From Hyparrhenia diplandra (taxonomy: Eukaryota > Streptophyta > Magnoliopsida > Poales > Poaceae): a stretch of DNA of 64,000 nucleotides. The stretch spans positions 47,368 to 111,367 of the forward strand of contig JADLZK010007812.1 of NCBI GenBank assembly GCA_015847255.1, written 5' to 3'. Each line of letters opens with the position of its first letter. Position 1 is the stretch's first letter. Below, piece by piece: positions 22,047-34,672 of this stretch. The notes under the pieces are model-generated. The model did not search any database and was not told the DNA's origin. It was given only the letters and a program-made list of their open reading frames with translations. The position numbers were made by a program, and so were the translations under genes.

Positions 22047-24079
22047 ATGAGGGGTTTCCAGCTGCTACTCATAGTTGCATTGCTTGCCGGGGACTTGCAC
22101 TTCGCAAGAACAGCAGCACCACCAGCAGATGCCCCGGAGACTGCACCAGAGTCTCCCGAGCCACCACCAGCAGATCAGCAAACGCCACCGCAGGCGCCAG
22201 GGCCAACACTTCCTCCTCCTCCACCACGACGGCGGGGATCACCACATCGACGACCACCAGCACCGCCAAAGCAGGATCCAGGACCACCGGCAGCGCCAAA
22301 CCAGGATCCAGCACCACCGGGTCAGGAGGATCCTGCACCCCCAAGGTTGGTTGTGCCACCACAGGAACCTCCTGGGGAGGCAGTGCCGGCACCGCCTGGA
22401 ATGATCAACCGCACTACGGGCTGTACTACACTCCTTGTGCTTGGAGACTCAACAGTCGACCCTGGAAACAACAACCATCTGCCCACCACAGCTAGGGCAA
22501 ATTTCTTGCCCTACGGTGTCAACTTCTACGGACGCAGGCCGACTGGCCGGTCACCAATGGCCGGTTAGCCACAGATATGTTAGGTAACCAAGGACATCCC
22601 TTCATCTCCCTTGTTTTCATCTCCCTTGCTTATGATACTACTACCACTACTCTATTTTACAGCATGGACCGATACATGTTAAATGATACTAGAATAAGAT
22701 CAAGCACTTGCATGAACAAAGAAGAATCCATGAATAAATCCACATTGCCCTTTCAATGTGACTAATGTTTACGATACTTAACTGAGAGCTTTGGTGTCAT
22801 GCAGCTGAGGAACTTGGCATATCAAGGATTATTCCAGGTTTTTTGACCCGAATCTGAGGTTGGGCCAGCTCAGGAGGGGTGTGAGCTTTGCATCAGGCGG
22901 CTCGGATATGATGACAGCACTGCCAACAGAATAGTATGTCATCATAACATGATTGCACCTGCAATAAGATCCATCTCAACACAACTGTAAATATCAATGC
23001 TACATGGCTAAAACAAAAATAGTTGTTTCATTGTTTTAACTGGTAATAATAATAAAGCTATGATAGAATCAATGAAGATCGAAACCAGATTGAGCTATTC
23101 AAGTATTATACAGTAGATGGGGGTAATAGAGCATATTTATCTCTTATAGCTTTTTAGGTCACGCACACATTAGTGACAGCAATTTTACTAGTTTCTGAAC
23201 TACTAACCAGCTAAGCTTCCTACTTATAGAATGTGATGCCATTCTCTGCACAACTTCGCAACCTTTTCCGTTACAAGCTACTTATCCGAACACTGCTTGG
23301 ACCAAGAAGAGCAGAGCGACTTGTTAACAGAGCTGCCTTTGTGATAAGCTCTGGCACAAATGATTTGCTTTCAGTCTATCTTGCATCAAATCGGTCGAAT
23401 GCAATTAGTATGGAACTGTATGAGAATCACCTGATAGCGCGCGTCGCTAATTATACCCAGGTACACATTTCCATTGTCAAACTAGCATCTGGCATATCTG
23501 TTTATCTGTAATAATTTGGAACGCATACCATATGTCTCAGGCCATGATAATGCTTGGAGGAAGGAGATTTATTTTTGTCGGACTGCCCCCGATGGGTTGC
23601 TTGCCAATTGCCCGAACTTTGGTGGGCACAGGATCGGACAGATGCGACGAGACATTAAATCAGCTTGCAACTTCGTTCAACTCAAAGCTGATTCAACTGT
23701 TGAATTTCATAAATTTTCAGCACCAGATAAGAACTTCATACATAGACACCTATACTACTATACATGATGCGACGGTGGATCCTAATGCCTTTGGTATGCA
23801 GCAGTTTTCTTTCTTGAATGTACCACAGGCACAAGAAGTATGTATTTTTACGGTCTGGCTAATCGATTGCTTGTGTTTTTGGGAATGGTAGGCCTAACAG
23901 AAGTATCAAGAGGGTGCTGCGGATCGGGGGTGATTGAAGTTGGGCAAACTTGCCGAGGGAGAAGAATATGTGGAGACCCTAGCAAGTACCTATACTGGGA
24001 TGCTGTCCATCCAACAGAGAGGACGAACCAAGTCATTGCAAATGTGATGGTGGATTCCATTAGAGAGCTCTACAGCTAG
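22047..24079 (+). CDS. APG-like GDSL esterase/lipase with proline-rich N-terminal extension
   Basis: Predicted secreted SGNH hydrolase. Exons: 22047-22583, 22805-22933, 23230-23460, 23541-23793, 23892-24079, a five-exon layout common in plant GDSL genes. MRGFQLLLIVALLAG looks like a signal peptide. About 100 residues rich in Pro and Ala follow (PPPPPRRRGSP, APPKQDPGPP), as in anther-specific proline-rich protein APG. The catalytic Ser is Ser135 in LVLGDSTVDPGNNN. The block with the oxyanion Asn is ISSGTND, and the Asp/His pair is in YWDAVHPT (Asp421, His424). Three bases appear to be missing, in runs at 22551, 22839-22844 and 22904-22905. Adding three bases makes both affected exons fit their phases and gives 446 aa. 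The substrate is unknown. Confidence 0.88.
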
Positions 24080-25328
24080 GCTAAAGTGAAGATGGACGTG
24101 ATTTGAAGTCTGGATTTTACAGCTTCATCAAAGATGAAGGGAAGGCTAGGTTTATCAGAGTCATGTGTATCCAAATGTACTAGAGGTAATATACATATAT
24201 AGTCTAGTTTGAACTGGAAGAGAGGTACATTATAGTGATCTGTGTCGAAGGAATGAGAGAGGTGAGAGATTACCAGCAGTGTCAAATTGCTGAGTGGTGT
24301 CAACAGACTTGTGGGTGTGAGTGATGTCGATCTTGTTAGGAATGTCCATTGGTATGGTAATATATACCGAATTGAACCAGAGGCCACCTTTTGTTTTCCT
24401 GAAACAGCAAGCACTAAGCAGTGTAGATTGAGGCCAGAATGCAGTTGGGGGCTCTTCATAACCCAAAAGAAAAGATGATTTTTTTTTTTAATATGCAAAC
24501 AAACCACTACTACACTATCATCCATTCAATGACAGGGATCAGGAAATGTCACCTAGACCTAGATGGGAATGAGCATGCATGAGATTGACGAGGGCAGGGC
24601 AACTGGCTACATGATCCATACCGTACTTAGATTGATGGGGTGGATGGATGTGCCGGTGGCAGAGGTCGTCGGTGGCCGGCCGGCCGCAGCGGCAAGGGTT
24701 GAAGTGAACAGCTGCTTGGTGGCCGGACCTGAGGAACGGCTTGGCTTGTATCTGCTTCTCTTTCCTTGCTAGAACTGTTCCTGGTCCCAGAGGAAGACGA
24801 CACAGGTCAGTCCTAGTCAGTGAAGTAGTAGTGTAAATTTTAAGCCGATTGCTGAACAAAACCGTCCACCTATGGAGCTCAATTGCAAACCAACCACCCA
24901 GTTCGATTCAGTTCACAAGAACAGAGCCAAAACCATAAACCATATTTTTGGTACGCAAGAATTAACAAAAGATAAGTATCTCCTTCATATTTCTTTTTCA
25001 CCATAAAACAAAACTTGTGGATAGGCAGTGCCAGCTCAAATGGATTCACAAACACACCCAACGTGAGACTAGGCGTCACGGAACAGAAATTAATAGCATT
25101 AAGAGAGACTAGGCATCACGGAACAGAAAGCATCAGTCAGACAGAACACCTGCTGCTGCTGTACATAATTCGACATGCTTCTTCAAGATAATCTTAAAAA
25201 TAACAAGTCCAGCCTTCCAGGATAATAATAACTAGATAGGATCATAGGAGCCTAACGCTACCACCTCCTCAACTGAAATATATGTCCACAGCCTGACTTC
25301 ACCCAACAGATGGTAACATGGCTTATGC
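24080..25328. other. Intergenic interval between convergent GDSL and OB-fold genes
   Basis: No gene or recognised transposon was found. It should contain the 3' untranslated regions of both neighbours. A short inverted GGCCGGCCGGCC segment lies near 24673-24686. Confidence 0.5.
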
Positions 25329-26803
25329 TCATTCCTCTTCATCCACATCCACCAGCTCGTACTCCACCAGCGACATGTTGTTGTCTTGGTTCACCTTGAA
25401 ATCAGCAGGCTGAGTCACCTCAATCCGGCCCCACTTGTCCACTGCCAGCCTCATGGTGCCCTTGAACATGTCAATCTTGGCATTGCGGAAGATCACAGTT
25501 GTATCTGGCTTCAGAAGGTCAACTGTCCACAATCACCCCCAAACAAAGGAAAGCATGGTTAGATTGTAACCAACCAACCAACAATGATGGATATGACAAA
25601 CCTAATTATTATTATTAATAACAATAAGATCATAACCATAAGTCAATGTTTCATAGATTCCATGCAGGTATACAATGGAGAAATCACCAGGATTAGTGCA
25701 ATATGTAATTAATTGATACAAACGACAGGATGTCATGTGAGCATCGGAAAGAGTTACAATGGAGGAGAGAACTGACGTTTTTCCACAAGCACTTTTCAAA
25801 TGATGCAATGCCAGACATAAGGATCATCACAAAACTGACAATTTTGTTTCTAATCTAAAACAAGAACCAAGTTATGAACAGCTCAATCATAAAACTGGCA
25901 AGCCTAAACAAAACCATCTAGTGGTTTCAAATGATGACCAGTACTATCTATCTATCATAAATAGAGCGGTTTCTGCATGGCACCACGTTCTAGTTCCCAC
26001 CGTGTGACAGACAACAGATGTATGTTGGTCACCCAGCATATTGATTGAAGGCTTACAAAGCAGATATGGTCAACCAGGATCTCCAAAATAGAAACTAAGT
26101 GAAACTCTACTGTTGCATAGCACAAGGTCCTAAATATATGGCAATAATAATGTAGGAATTAGATCTATTTGGCACTGTATCAATCTGCCAGTCCCTGCAT
26201 CTCTAGCGAGCAATAATAAGTAACAGTGAGAGAATGGGGCATATAGCAAGCAGATGAATCAAATCAAAACAGAACAGAAACTATGATGTAGATGTAGTTT
26301 ATACGCAATGTAGGTAGGAGCCAGCTACTATGATAAAAAAACATAGGCACTAATCAGTGGCAGTTATACACATAAGAAGGAAGTATATCCGGTCTTAGAT
26401 CTGCAATCGTACGTCATGTGTAATCAAATCCTACTAGCAGATCAGTAAGCGGATGGATCGAAAGCGGATCGCAGGCAGCATACCCTGTTCGTTGCGGGCG
26501 GTGACGAGGACGGTGCCGGTGCTGTCTCCGACGAGGCACTCGGCGACGCGGGTGCGTCCGAGGTGCGTGGATGGCTTGTCGAGGACGGTGCGGGCTTCGA
26601 TGACGCGGGCGGTGAGGGTGTGGCCGTGCGTCTGGGGGCGCAGCTGGTCGATGGTGGTGAAGACGGGCTTGCGCAGGGTCTTTGCGCCGTCGGCGGCGGC
26701 GGCGGCCGGGGCCTGGGCAGGGGGCGGGTGCGCGGCGGACGTAGCCGGTGCCTGGCGGCGGGGCGCCGCGGCCTCGGTAGGGGCGCCTGGAAGCCGTCGA
26801 CAT
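25329..26803 (-). CDS. OB-fold nucleic-acid-binding protein, At4g28440-like
   Basis: A small plant protein of the single-strand-binding-like OB-fold group (related to SOSS-B/hSSB folds); its cellular role is not established. Two exons on the minus strand: 26484-26803 and 25329-25522, separated by a 961-bp GT-AG intron. The core reads KTLRKPVFTTIDQLRPQTHG, then RVAECLVGDSTGTVLVTARN, then LLKPDTTVIFRNAKIDMFKG, WGRIEVTQPA and NMSLVEYELVDV, matching the Arabidopsis protein along its length. The N-terminus is an Ala/Pro-rich tail. The ATG at 26801-26803 is in frame with the core only if a CCCC run at about 26783-26786 is one base too long. With that, the protein is 170 aa and the exon phases agree. 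Confidence 0.85.
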
Positions 26804-28758
26804 CGGCGATCGATCCTCCCTCCAAAACCCTAGCGGGGCGGGGGGGGCGGCGGCGCTGTGGTGGGGGTGGGTTGCAGTTGGTGGTGGCGGCCGATTCGAG
26901 AAGACGAGTTTTTGTTGCGACTTGCGAGAGGGCAACTGCCCCTGCCATGTGGGGTGGCCCGGTATTTAATACTGCTCCACCAAGACAGACACGTGGGCCC
27001 CGGAGAGTCAGAGTCTGGGACCCGCACGCACGACGGACGCATCGGATGCAGGGACAGGGAGAGAGAGGCCTGGTCGAAGACGATACGGCTCCTGGGCCGA
27101 AACGGACGGACGGTTGGAGTGGACGGGGGCTGTTGAGGCCCAGCCCAGGTTACACTGCAGCACCGTCCACAGTCAGCACGTGGGTCAAACAAATTCCGCA
27201 ACACACAATGGAGTAGGATTGGCGGCGGATCATGTCATGTCATGTCATATGTGTGTGGATGCGTGTGGATAGATAGACAAGGTTGGCCAGCTCCTTTTTT
27301 GCAGAGACTAGCCACTGCCTAATGTTGTTCGGGCGAAGATTTTTTTTTGTTACGAATGGATTGTTAAGCGACTGAATGTTGCACGTGGTTCACGTGGACG
27401 TGACACGTGAGCCTAACAACGAGTATCTCCGATTCATACATTTTCTTATCAAAATTATATGATGTCTTATTATTAAAATTCGAGATACATGTGACTAGAC
27501 TTGACATGGCGTATTGAAGTTGCACATATACAAATGACATGCAAGTATCGACTGGCTTGAGTATGATCTCTACCAAGTCTTATTTTTCCAAAGCAACAAC
27601 TCTCTTTTTTATGCAACGTCTTAATTAATCAAACTGTTTGAATGGTGATGACATGCCATTTTGTAGTTTAGATTGGTTCATTTGTATTGTGATGTGATCT
27701 AATCACCGACCGACAGGTACTTCACACGGGTGTGGGATATGTAGGCATACAATAAACATTTGAGGTGCATTGTCGAAAAGAAATTATATAGTAGGGTTGA
27801 TTTGCTTACTCGTTCCGTTCCAAATTGTAGTTCACTTTGGCTTTATAGATACATTTTTTTTCTATGCACCCAGTTTACACTTTCTAAATACATGCAAAAG
27901 TTAAATGAATCTAAAAGCAAAGTGTATAACTAGGTAAAAATAAAAATTGGGTTATTTATAATTGGGCTTTGTTTTATATTTTCTATCAGCATGGGGCAAT
28001 CAGATCTGTTCATAACTTAGTCTCTATTGAACATGTTGGGTATTTGTTTGTAAAAACTTGGGCTTTGCATTTAAAAATAATTTTTTTAGATCAGTAATGG
28101 GGCAAGGATAATCTTAGATTACTTGGTCTTTATTGAAAACATGTTGGCAACCCGAAAATATTCTTTTCTCTAAAAAACTAGGTGAATTATTCGTTTGCAT
28201 TGCTGCAATTATATAAAAAATAATTTTAATTTAGATAAGAGTAATGTAAAAGCTTTTTTAACAAAAAAGATAAATCTTAGATATTCAACTTGAAAACATG
28301 CAAACGAAAACACATACATGCAAGTGTAAAAATGTAAAAATGAAAGGAATCCTTTTTCTTAGGTGTTGTGTGTCTGAAACCAAATCCGCAAATACTCCTC
28401 CAGTACGTACCAGTACGTGCAAGATGATGGTTAGTTTATGAATTTGATTTGAACTCAGAAATATAGGGATATGATGCGGTCGGTAGGAGTCTGGTCTCTC
28501 CTTCCCTTCCAGAATCGGAACGCAACTCCCTCCAACTCGTCGCCGGCTCGGCTCGCGGCGCCACCGTCCACTCCGCCTTGCCTATTTATATTTACTCGTA
28601 CGTCATCGTCGTTAACGGCAGGGCAGCCGGCAACACACAAGAGAAGAGAAGTGTGTTCTACTGCTAGGGAGGAGTAAAAAAGTTTGTTGAGGTCTTTATT
28701 AAGGAGGGAAGGAGGGAGGTGGTGTTGTGGGCAGCAGCCAGCAGAGGAGAGACAGGCC
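26804..28758. promoter_or_regulatory. Divergent intergenic region between the OB-fold and ACX genes
   Basis: A minus-strand TATA-like TATTAAATACC at 26961-26972 lies about 160 bases upstream of the OB-fold start. Next to it are rice-type promoter motifs: ACACGTGGGCCC (near 26990), TGGGCC (near 27094), AGGCCCAGCCCA (near 27136) and CACGTGGGTC (near 27179). On the ACX side, TATTTATATT at 28583-28592 is a likely TATA box. The middle (27300-28400) is AT-rich, with no gene or clear repeat apart from a possible MITE-like scrap near 27815. Confidence 0.5.
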
Positions 28759-31700
28759 ATGGCGGAAGTGGACCACCTCGCCGCCGAGAGGGCCACCGCG
28801 CGCTTCGACGTCGAGGAGATGAAGGTGGCGTGGGCCGGCTCACGCCACGCCGTCCACGTCGCCGACCGCATGGCACGCCTCGTCGCATCCGACCCTGTAA
28901 GCACGCCCGCGCCCGGCCATGGCGGCCAATCCCACCCCACCAACACTCCTGGATCTCATCTCGCTCCCCTACCTAGCTCACCAAATTCCGCCGGAGCCTT
29001 TCACCTCACCGGCCCGCGCAGATGGAAGGACTCCCGCCTGCTTCCTACCTGCATCTACCTACCTACCTCTTCTGTTGTAGCTGTATCTCGCACACGTGCT
29101 TCGCTACTTCACTTCCATATTAATAATCCAATCCAATCCATGCTTCGCCTTCTCTCCGGATACATACATTCACCATCTATTCTATTCCCTTCTGATTGAT
29201 TCATTTTCCTCCGCTCATACTCCATGTCTTCTTTCTTCCTAGTAAAAATTAAAATTAAAGCAGCAACACTTTTGCATCTGATTCCGAGTACATTCCCTCC
29301 CTCACTACAGACCAAGCGGAGAAAACAAAGGAAGCAACCAAACGGATATCCATTCTGCTTTATTTGGTCACATCGTTTATTTGGAAACTACTGCGAATAT
29401 CCTTAGCTCCACTGTTGATTGTTTTTTAATTGTTTCACTCGTTGCCATGGTCGCCTCACCTCACTTGACTCCAACCACAATCTTTTATTTATTTCTACTC
29501 AAAAACCAATCACACAGTGGTTACAGTAACCTTGGTCTCCACTTTCAAACTGGATACTCAACAACTCTAGTACATTGCCCTTTTTTTTTTCCAAAGAGGC
29601 AACAGTAAGATTGTAACGGCATCACACTTTTCCTTTTCCCTTGCAAAAATCTCTAGTTTTTCATGCTAATATCCACATACCCAGCCGCTCTGCTTTGTGT
29701 GCCCAGCTCAATAATACATCCCATTGCAGTGCAGGCATATAGAATTGATTCAGTGCCATTACAATCTGTTAAATCCCCCTTCCCGTAAAATTCACAAACA
29801 TCTATGCCTTCTCAATATCTACAGGTCTTCCGCAAGGATAACAGGACCATGCTCTCCAGGAAGGAATTGTTCAAGGACACTCTGAGAAAAGCAGCCCATG
29901 CGTGGAAGCGGATCGTCGAGCTACGTCTTACAGGTCCCAAATCAACCCCGGCCCATCTGTTTACATCAACAGCCAAACATCCGTTGATCCACCGCGCTAC
30001 ATACAGCGCTCTTTAATAACTAATGTAACATCGTCTCATTTGATGTTGATTAACAGAAGAGGAAGCAAATTTGCTGAGACTGTATGTCGATCAGCCTGGT
30101 TACGTTGATCTGCATTGGGTATGTCTATCCATTTTTTTTTTTTTATCATCAGTAATGACATGTTCTTATCAAACCTTAATTAAGCCTTTGTTGTGGTCTT
30201 TGCTAAAGTATTCTGAAGCACGGTCTGCTCTGCATACTGTCAATTTTTCATATGGTTTTGGGTTTCTGTAAAAAGTAGTGCCTTACCTTTGATAGCAATC
30301 ACAGAAAAAAATCATGCCATGGAAGGAACAACAGAACAGATAGTTGCTTTGTACAAGCTTCATCTTCTTTTGTTGACTTGCAAACACAATACGATCTTGC
30401 AGGGCATGTTCGTTCCAGCAATTAAAGGACAAGGAACCGAGGAGCAGCAGCAGAAGTGGTTACCACTGGCTTACAAGTTCCAAATAATTGGGTGCTATGC
30501 TCAGACAGAACTTGGTCACGGCTCAAACGTTCAGGGCCTCGAAACAACTGCTACTTTCGATCCAAAGACTGATGAGTTTGTCATCCACAGTCCAACCCTC
30601 ACGTCCAGCAAAGTAAATTTCTATGAATCAACTGCCACCTTATTGATTTGTTTAAAACATTTGCTCTTTTTCCCTTTTTTTTTAAAAAAAAAAAATTACT
30701 ATAGCAGTTTAGCCATTTGTAAATTGTTAAAGATGCTGCCCCACGATTCATTACATGTTTCTTGTTTCCAGTGGTGGCCTGGTGGCTTGGGGAAAGCTTC
30801 CACCCATGCAGTGGTGTACGCTCGGCTGATAACTGAAGGAAAGGACTATGGCATACATGGTAGGATGTTTTGCTTTTAGGAAGCCTTTATTGTTGATGCA
30901 CTCTCTTTCTTTGCTACTTATGCATGTCATTGTTCCAGGTTTCATTGTGCAACTGCGAAGCTTAGAGGATCACTCCCCGCTTCCTGGTGTCACCCTTGGT
31001 GATATTGGCGGAAAGTTTGGTAGTGGTGCATATAACAGTATGGATAATGGTGTTCTGCGATTTGACCATGTGCGCATCCCAAGGGATCAAATGTTGATGA
31101 GGTTTGTCAATTTGGATCAGCATACTTACTATCCTTTTTTTCTTTTGTCTCAACCTTCCTTAAACTTGACATTGTTATTCTTGCTTTCTAGGCTTTCACA
31201 AGTTACAAGGGAGGGGAAATATGTTCACTCAAATGTTCCAAAGCAGCTTCTGTATGGGACAATGGTTTATGTTCGTCAGTCAATTGCTGCAGATGCTTCA
31301 AAGGCTTTGTCCCGTGCTGTTTGCATTGCTGTACGATATAGCGTGGTCCGAAAGCAGTTTGGCTCTCAAGATGGTGGCCCAGAGACTCAGGTACTTTGTC
31401 TGTTAATTATTTGAATAAATTTCATAGGGTTATTATGTGTTCATTTTTCTGTTAATTCTGAAGAAACTTTGTTGAAAACCTATGCTCTCAACTATAAATT
31501 GAACTGACCATATAATGTAACTAATAAATGAGATCTATACACTAGGCCGGCATCAAATACCTATTTGGTTTCATAATCCTCCATACTCTTATCTATAAAC
31601 TTTGTCAAATGTATTGACTTAGGAGAATAGAATTAAAGTCTTTTTTGGGATGGAGGGAGTACATTCACATGGACATTTCTGCAACTTTGGCCACCAATGA

Positions 31701-33837
31701 AAGGTGACTAATGTATTCAAACTGATTGCAGGTCCTTAATTACAAGACTCAACAGAGCAGACTCTTTCCATTGCTGGCTTCAGCATATGCATTTAGATTT
31801 GTGGGTGATTGGCTCAACTGGCTATATACGGATGTCACTCAGAAATTGGAAGCCAAAGACTTCTCAACACTGCAGGAAGCTCATGCATGTACTGCTGGTT
31901 TGAAGGCTGTGACAACATCTGTAACAGCTGTATGTATTTAAGTTTAATTTCAGTAACCCTTGTTGTGCTACTTGTTATTAATGGTTTACTGGTTTACTGA
32001 TGGTTACCTATGGTTTATACTCATCAGTCCTCTTTGGCTCCTCTTACAATTATGATTGAATTGAAGCTGAGTTGATACCGATCAATACCAAGTACTCATA
32101 GCATAAAAGTGGTTTGTAGAATTTCTGAACTACCAATTGGGTAGATGTTTTCTTTATCACGTCATCTTTCTTGGGTATTTCAATTGTAGCTCATAATTGA
32201 GGTTTCACAGGCTGTCACTAGATATGACCTTTTCTGTCTGACTTGCCTGTATTCCTGAAGCTCCATTCTATTTTAACAGAGTATAGGTTCTGGTCTGATG
32301 GTCAAGCTTATGCGTGTTCTGATGGTCTAGTCACTGTATATCCATTGTTGTATAAGGGGAGATTTCTCTCTGTTATGCAGGATGCAATTGAAGAATGCCG
32401 AAAGCTCTGTGGTGGACATGGTTACTTGAACAGCAGTGGACTTCCTGAATTGTTTGCCGTCTATGTTCCTGCTTGCACTTACGAAGGAGACAACATTGTT
32501 TTACTTTTGCAGGTTTGTATGTTACTCATATTCCTTAGTTGTGATGATGTCAATCATTGATCATGCTTTTAGCAAGTAGTGTATTTGATTTGAAGTCCCT
32601 TTTTCTTTTATTGTGTTTTTCATATTCCTCAATGGTGCGGTAATAGCCTTTGGACTTTGGTGGTACCTGCAGGTTGCAAGGATTCTAATGAAAACCGTTT
32701 CTCAACTGGCATCCGGAAAACAGCCTGTTGGCACAATGGCCTACATGGGCAAATTACAATATTTGATGCAATGCAAATCTGCTGTCAAATCAGGTACATA
32801 ATTATAGGCTGACACATTGTATGACCTCCTTGTATTCGTGATATGATGGTAATAGTCTATGTTTTGATGACTGTTAACAGCCGAAGATTGGCTTAACCCT
32901 GTTGCCTTACAAGAGGCATTTGAAGCAAGAGCGCTGAGGATGGCGGTAAACTGTGCCCAGAACATAAGCCAAGCTGCAAGCCAAGAGGAAGGTTAGTATT
33001 TATTTTACACACATTAGTCTGGGTGACAGGGCAAAAAATTATTATATATAGCTGGTAAAGTCTGGATGAATCAACTGTACCAATGCTGATCGCATTTCCC
33101 TGCAGGCTTCTATGAGCGGTCCCCAGATTTGCTTGAGGCTGCGGTAGCTCACATCCAGCTGATCATCGTGACCAAGTGAGTAGCACCAAGTACACAACCG
33201 TTGCATGTGGAGGAAGCATGTGCATTTTTTTTTCATATTTTTGGAACAGAAAAGAAAATGGAAAGGAAAACCGATGATTCATTTGCTGCCCAGGTTCATC
33301 GAGAAGGTGCAGCAGGACATTCCTGGAGACGGGGTGAAGGAACAGCTCCAGACCCTGTGCAACGTGTACGCGCTCTACATCCTCCACAAGCACCTGGGTG
33401 ACTTCCTGGCGACTGGGTGCATCACACCCAGGCAGGGAGCGCTGGCAAACGAGCAGCTGGGCAAGCTGTACGCGCAGGTATATATAGAAGAAGGAAGCAC
33501 TGCACGATTGTGGAGTGACCATGAAGGCAATTTTAAGAAGTGGGCAGCAGCAGCAGCAACTGAATTAACTGTTATTCTCAAAAAAAAAAAAAAAAAAAAA
33601 AAAAACTAACTGTTGGTTACCTTACAGGTGCGGCCGAACGCTGTGGCGTTGGTGGATGCGTTCAACTACACGGATCACTACCTGGGGTCTGTGCTGGGGC
33701 GGTACGACGGTGACGTGTACCCGGCGCTGTATGAGGAGGCGTGGAAGGACCCGCTGAACGAGACTGTGGTGCCGGAGGGGTACCACGAGTACCTCCGCCC
33801 CTTGATCAAGCAGCAGCTCAGGCTCTCGAGGCTCTGA
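28759..33837 (+). CDS. ACX1: Peroxisomal acyl-CoA oxidase (ACX1-type)
   Basis: This FAD enzyme performs the first step of peroxisomal beta-oxidation, making trans-2-enoyl-CoA and hydrogen peroxide from long- and medium-chain acyl-CoA; it is also used in jasmonate synthesis. Fourteen exons: 28759-28896, 29825-29933, 30057-30118, 30403-30612, 30772-30859, 30939-31101, 31192-31390, 31732-31929, 32381-32512, 32673-32793, 32881-32991, 33106-33175, 33294-33477, 33628-33837. All introns are GT-AG. The exons join without a break into 664 aa, the same length as Arabidopsis ACX1. Visible blocks are GCYAQTELGHGSNVQGLETT, WWPGGLGKASTHAVVYARL, GDIGGKFGSGAYN and CGGHGYLNSSGLPE. The catalytic Glu falls at residue 424 (ACTYEGDN), as in Arabidopsis. 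The C-terminus SRL is a peroxisomal targeting signal type 1. The symbol follows sequence class; other ACX1-like paralogues exist in grasses. Confidence 0.95.
31560..31661. mobile_element. Stowaway-like MITE fragment in ACX intron 7
   Basis: The block ends GGGATGGAGGGAG followed by TA (31660-31661), the classic right end of a Stowaway MITE, and has typical Stowaway interior sequence. The matching left end (CTCCCTCC) is not clear, so the element is partial or diverged. Confidence 0.5.
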
Positions 33838-34672
33838 AGTCTCTTCTCTCTGATATGGTCCACTGCCATTTGAGTGACCCTCTGAATTCGGGGATCAACA
33901 TATCCATTTCATTTCATACGTTGGGGTTCAGTTTCATCAGTCAGTTACTACACGGTGGAGTGAGTGAGTAATAAGCATATCCCTGCTGCTGGAGTAGTGC
34001 AAATTTGTATCATAGAAAGATTAACTGTTGTTACTGAATGATGATGAAGGGATCGAGGATTGAATTATTGCAGTTACTATTAGTGGTTTCCTTCAATATT
34101 TTTTACTCCCTCCATTTCAAATTATATAAGTGATTCCAACTTTCTTAAAGAGAATTACAATGTTCAACTTGATATACTTTTACTTGACAAGAAGGTTGGA
34201 ATAACTTATAATTTGGTATCAGATTGTTGGTCAGATGATACTCCCAAATTGTACTAGAGCAGAGTAGATGATGCACCCACCCCTGTGAAGTGTGGTGGTT
34301 TCTGCCAAATTTTCTGGTCAGTAGTTGTGCGTCTTCACTAGACGGTGGGGAAGACGTATCCAGCCTCCACCTGCCATCATCTTTCTTCTTCCCGCCTGCA
34401 GCTCCCCCTTATTCCTCCTCCGGCTTTCTTCGGCGGCCGGGGCGCACCTCAGGCTCCCATAGTCATCCACCTGGCCGAGGTTAACGAGGAGGAAGCTCCT
34501 AGCTGGAGCTGGGCTTTTACCGGGCCTGGTGCGCCTAGCACCACCGCCGTATAGTTGTGCGTCTTCACTAGAGGGAAGACGTATCCAACCCCACCTGCCA
34601 TCATCTTTCTTCTTCCCGCCTGCAGCTCCCTTATCCTCCCCTTCTACCTCCAGCATCCACCTGGCCTTGACG
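33838..34672. other. Short intergenic interval between ACX and glycyl-tRNA synthetase
   Basis: The first half holds the ACX 3' untranslated region and a Stowaway-like fragment at about 34108-34222: CTCCCTCCATTTCAAATTAT at the left and an inverted block (AGGTTGGAATAACTTATAATTT) at the right, with no clear right terminus. The second half is the GC-rich, pyrimidine-rich leader of the synthetase gene, which is internally duplicated. Confidence 0.55.
34322..34640 (+). repeat. Duplicated 5' leader of the synthetase gene, unit about 231 bp
   Basis: The block from AGTTGTGCGTCTTCACTAGA through GAAGACGTATCCA and CACCTGCCATCATCTTTC to CGCCTGCAGCTCC occurs at 34322-34405 and again at 34553-34630. The second copy ends about 40 bases before the start codon, so a promoter or leader segment has been duplicated. 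Confidence 0.8.

Noticed and set aside
26563..27216. 217-codon open frame on the plus strand
   Set aside because: It is antisense to the OB-fold first exon and its promoter, is Gly/Arg-rich and has no domain. It is an effect of high GC content.
28455..28946. Minus-strand frame over the ACX first exon
   Set aside because: It is antisense to the conserved ACX N-terminus and its leader, with no recognised similarity.
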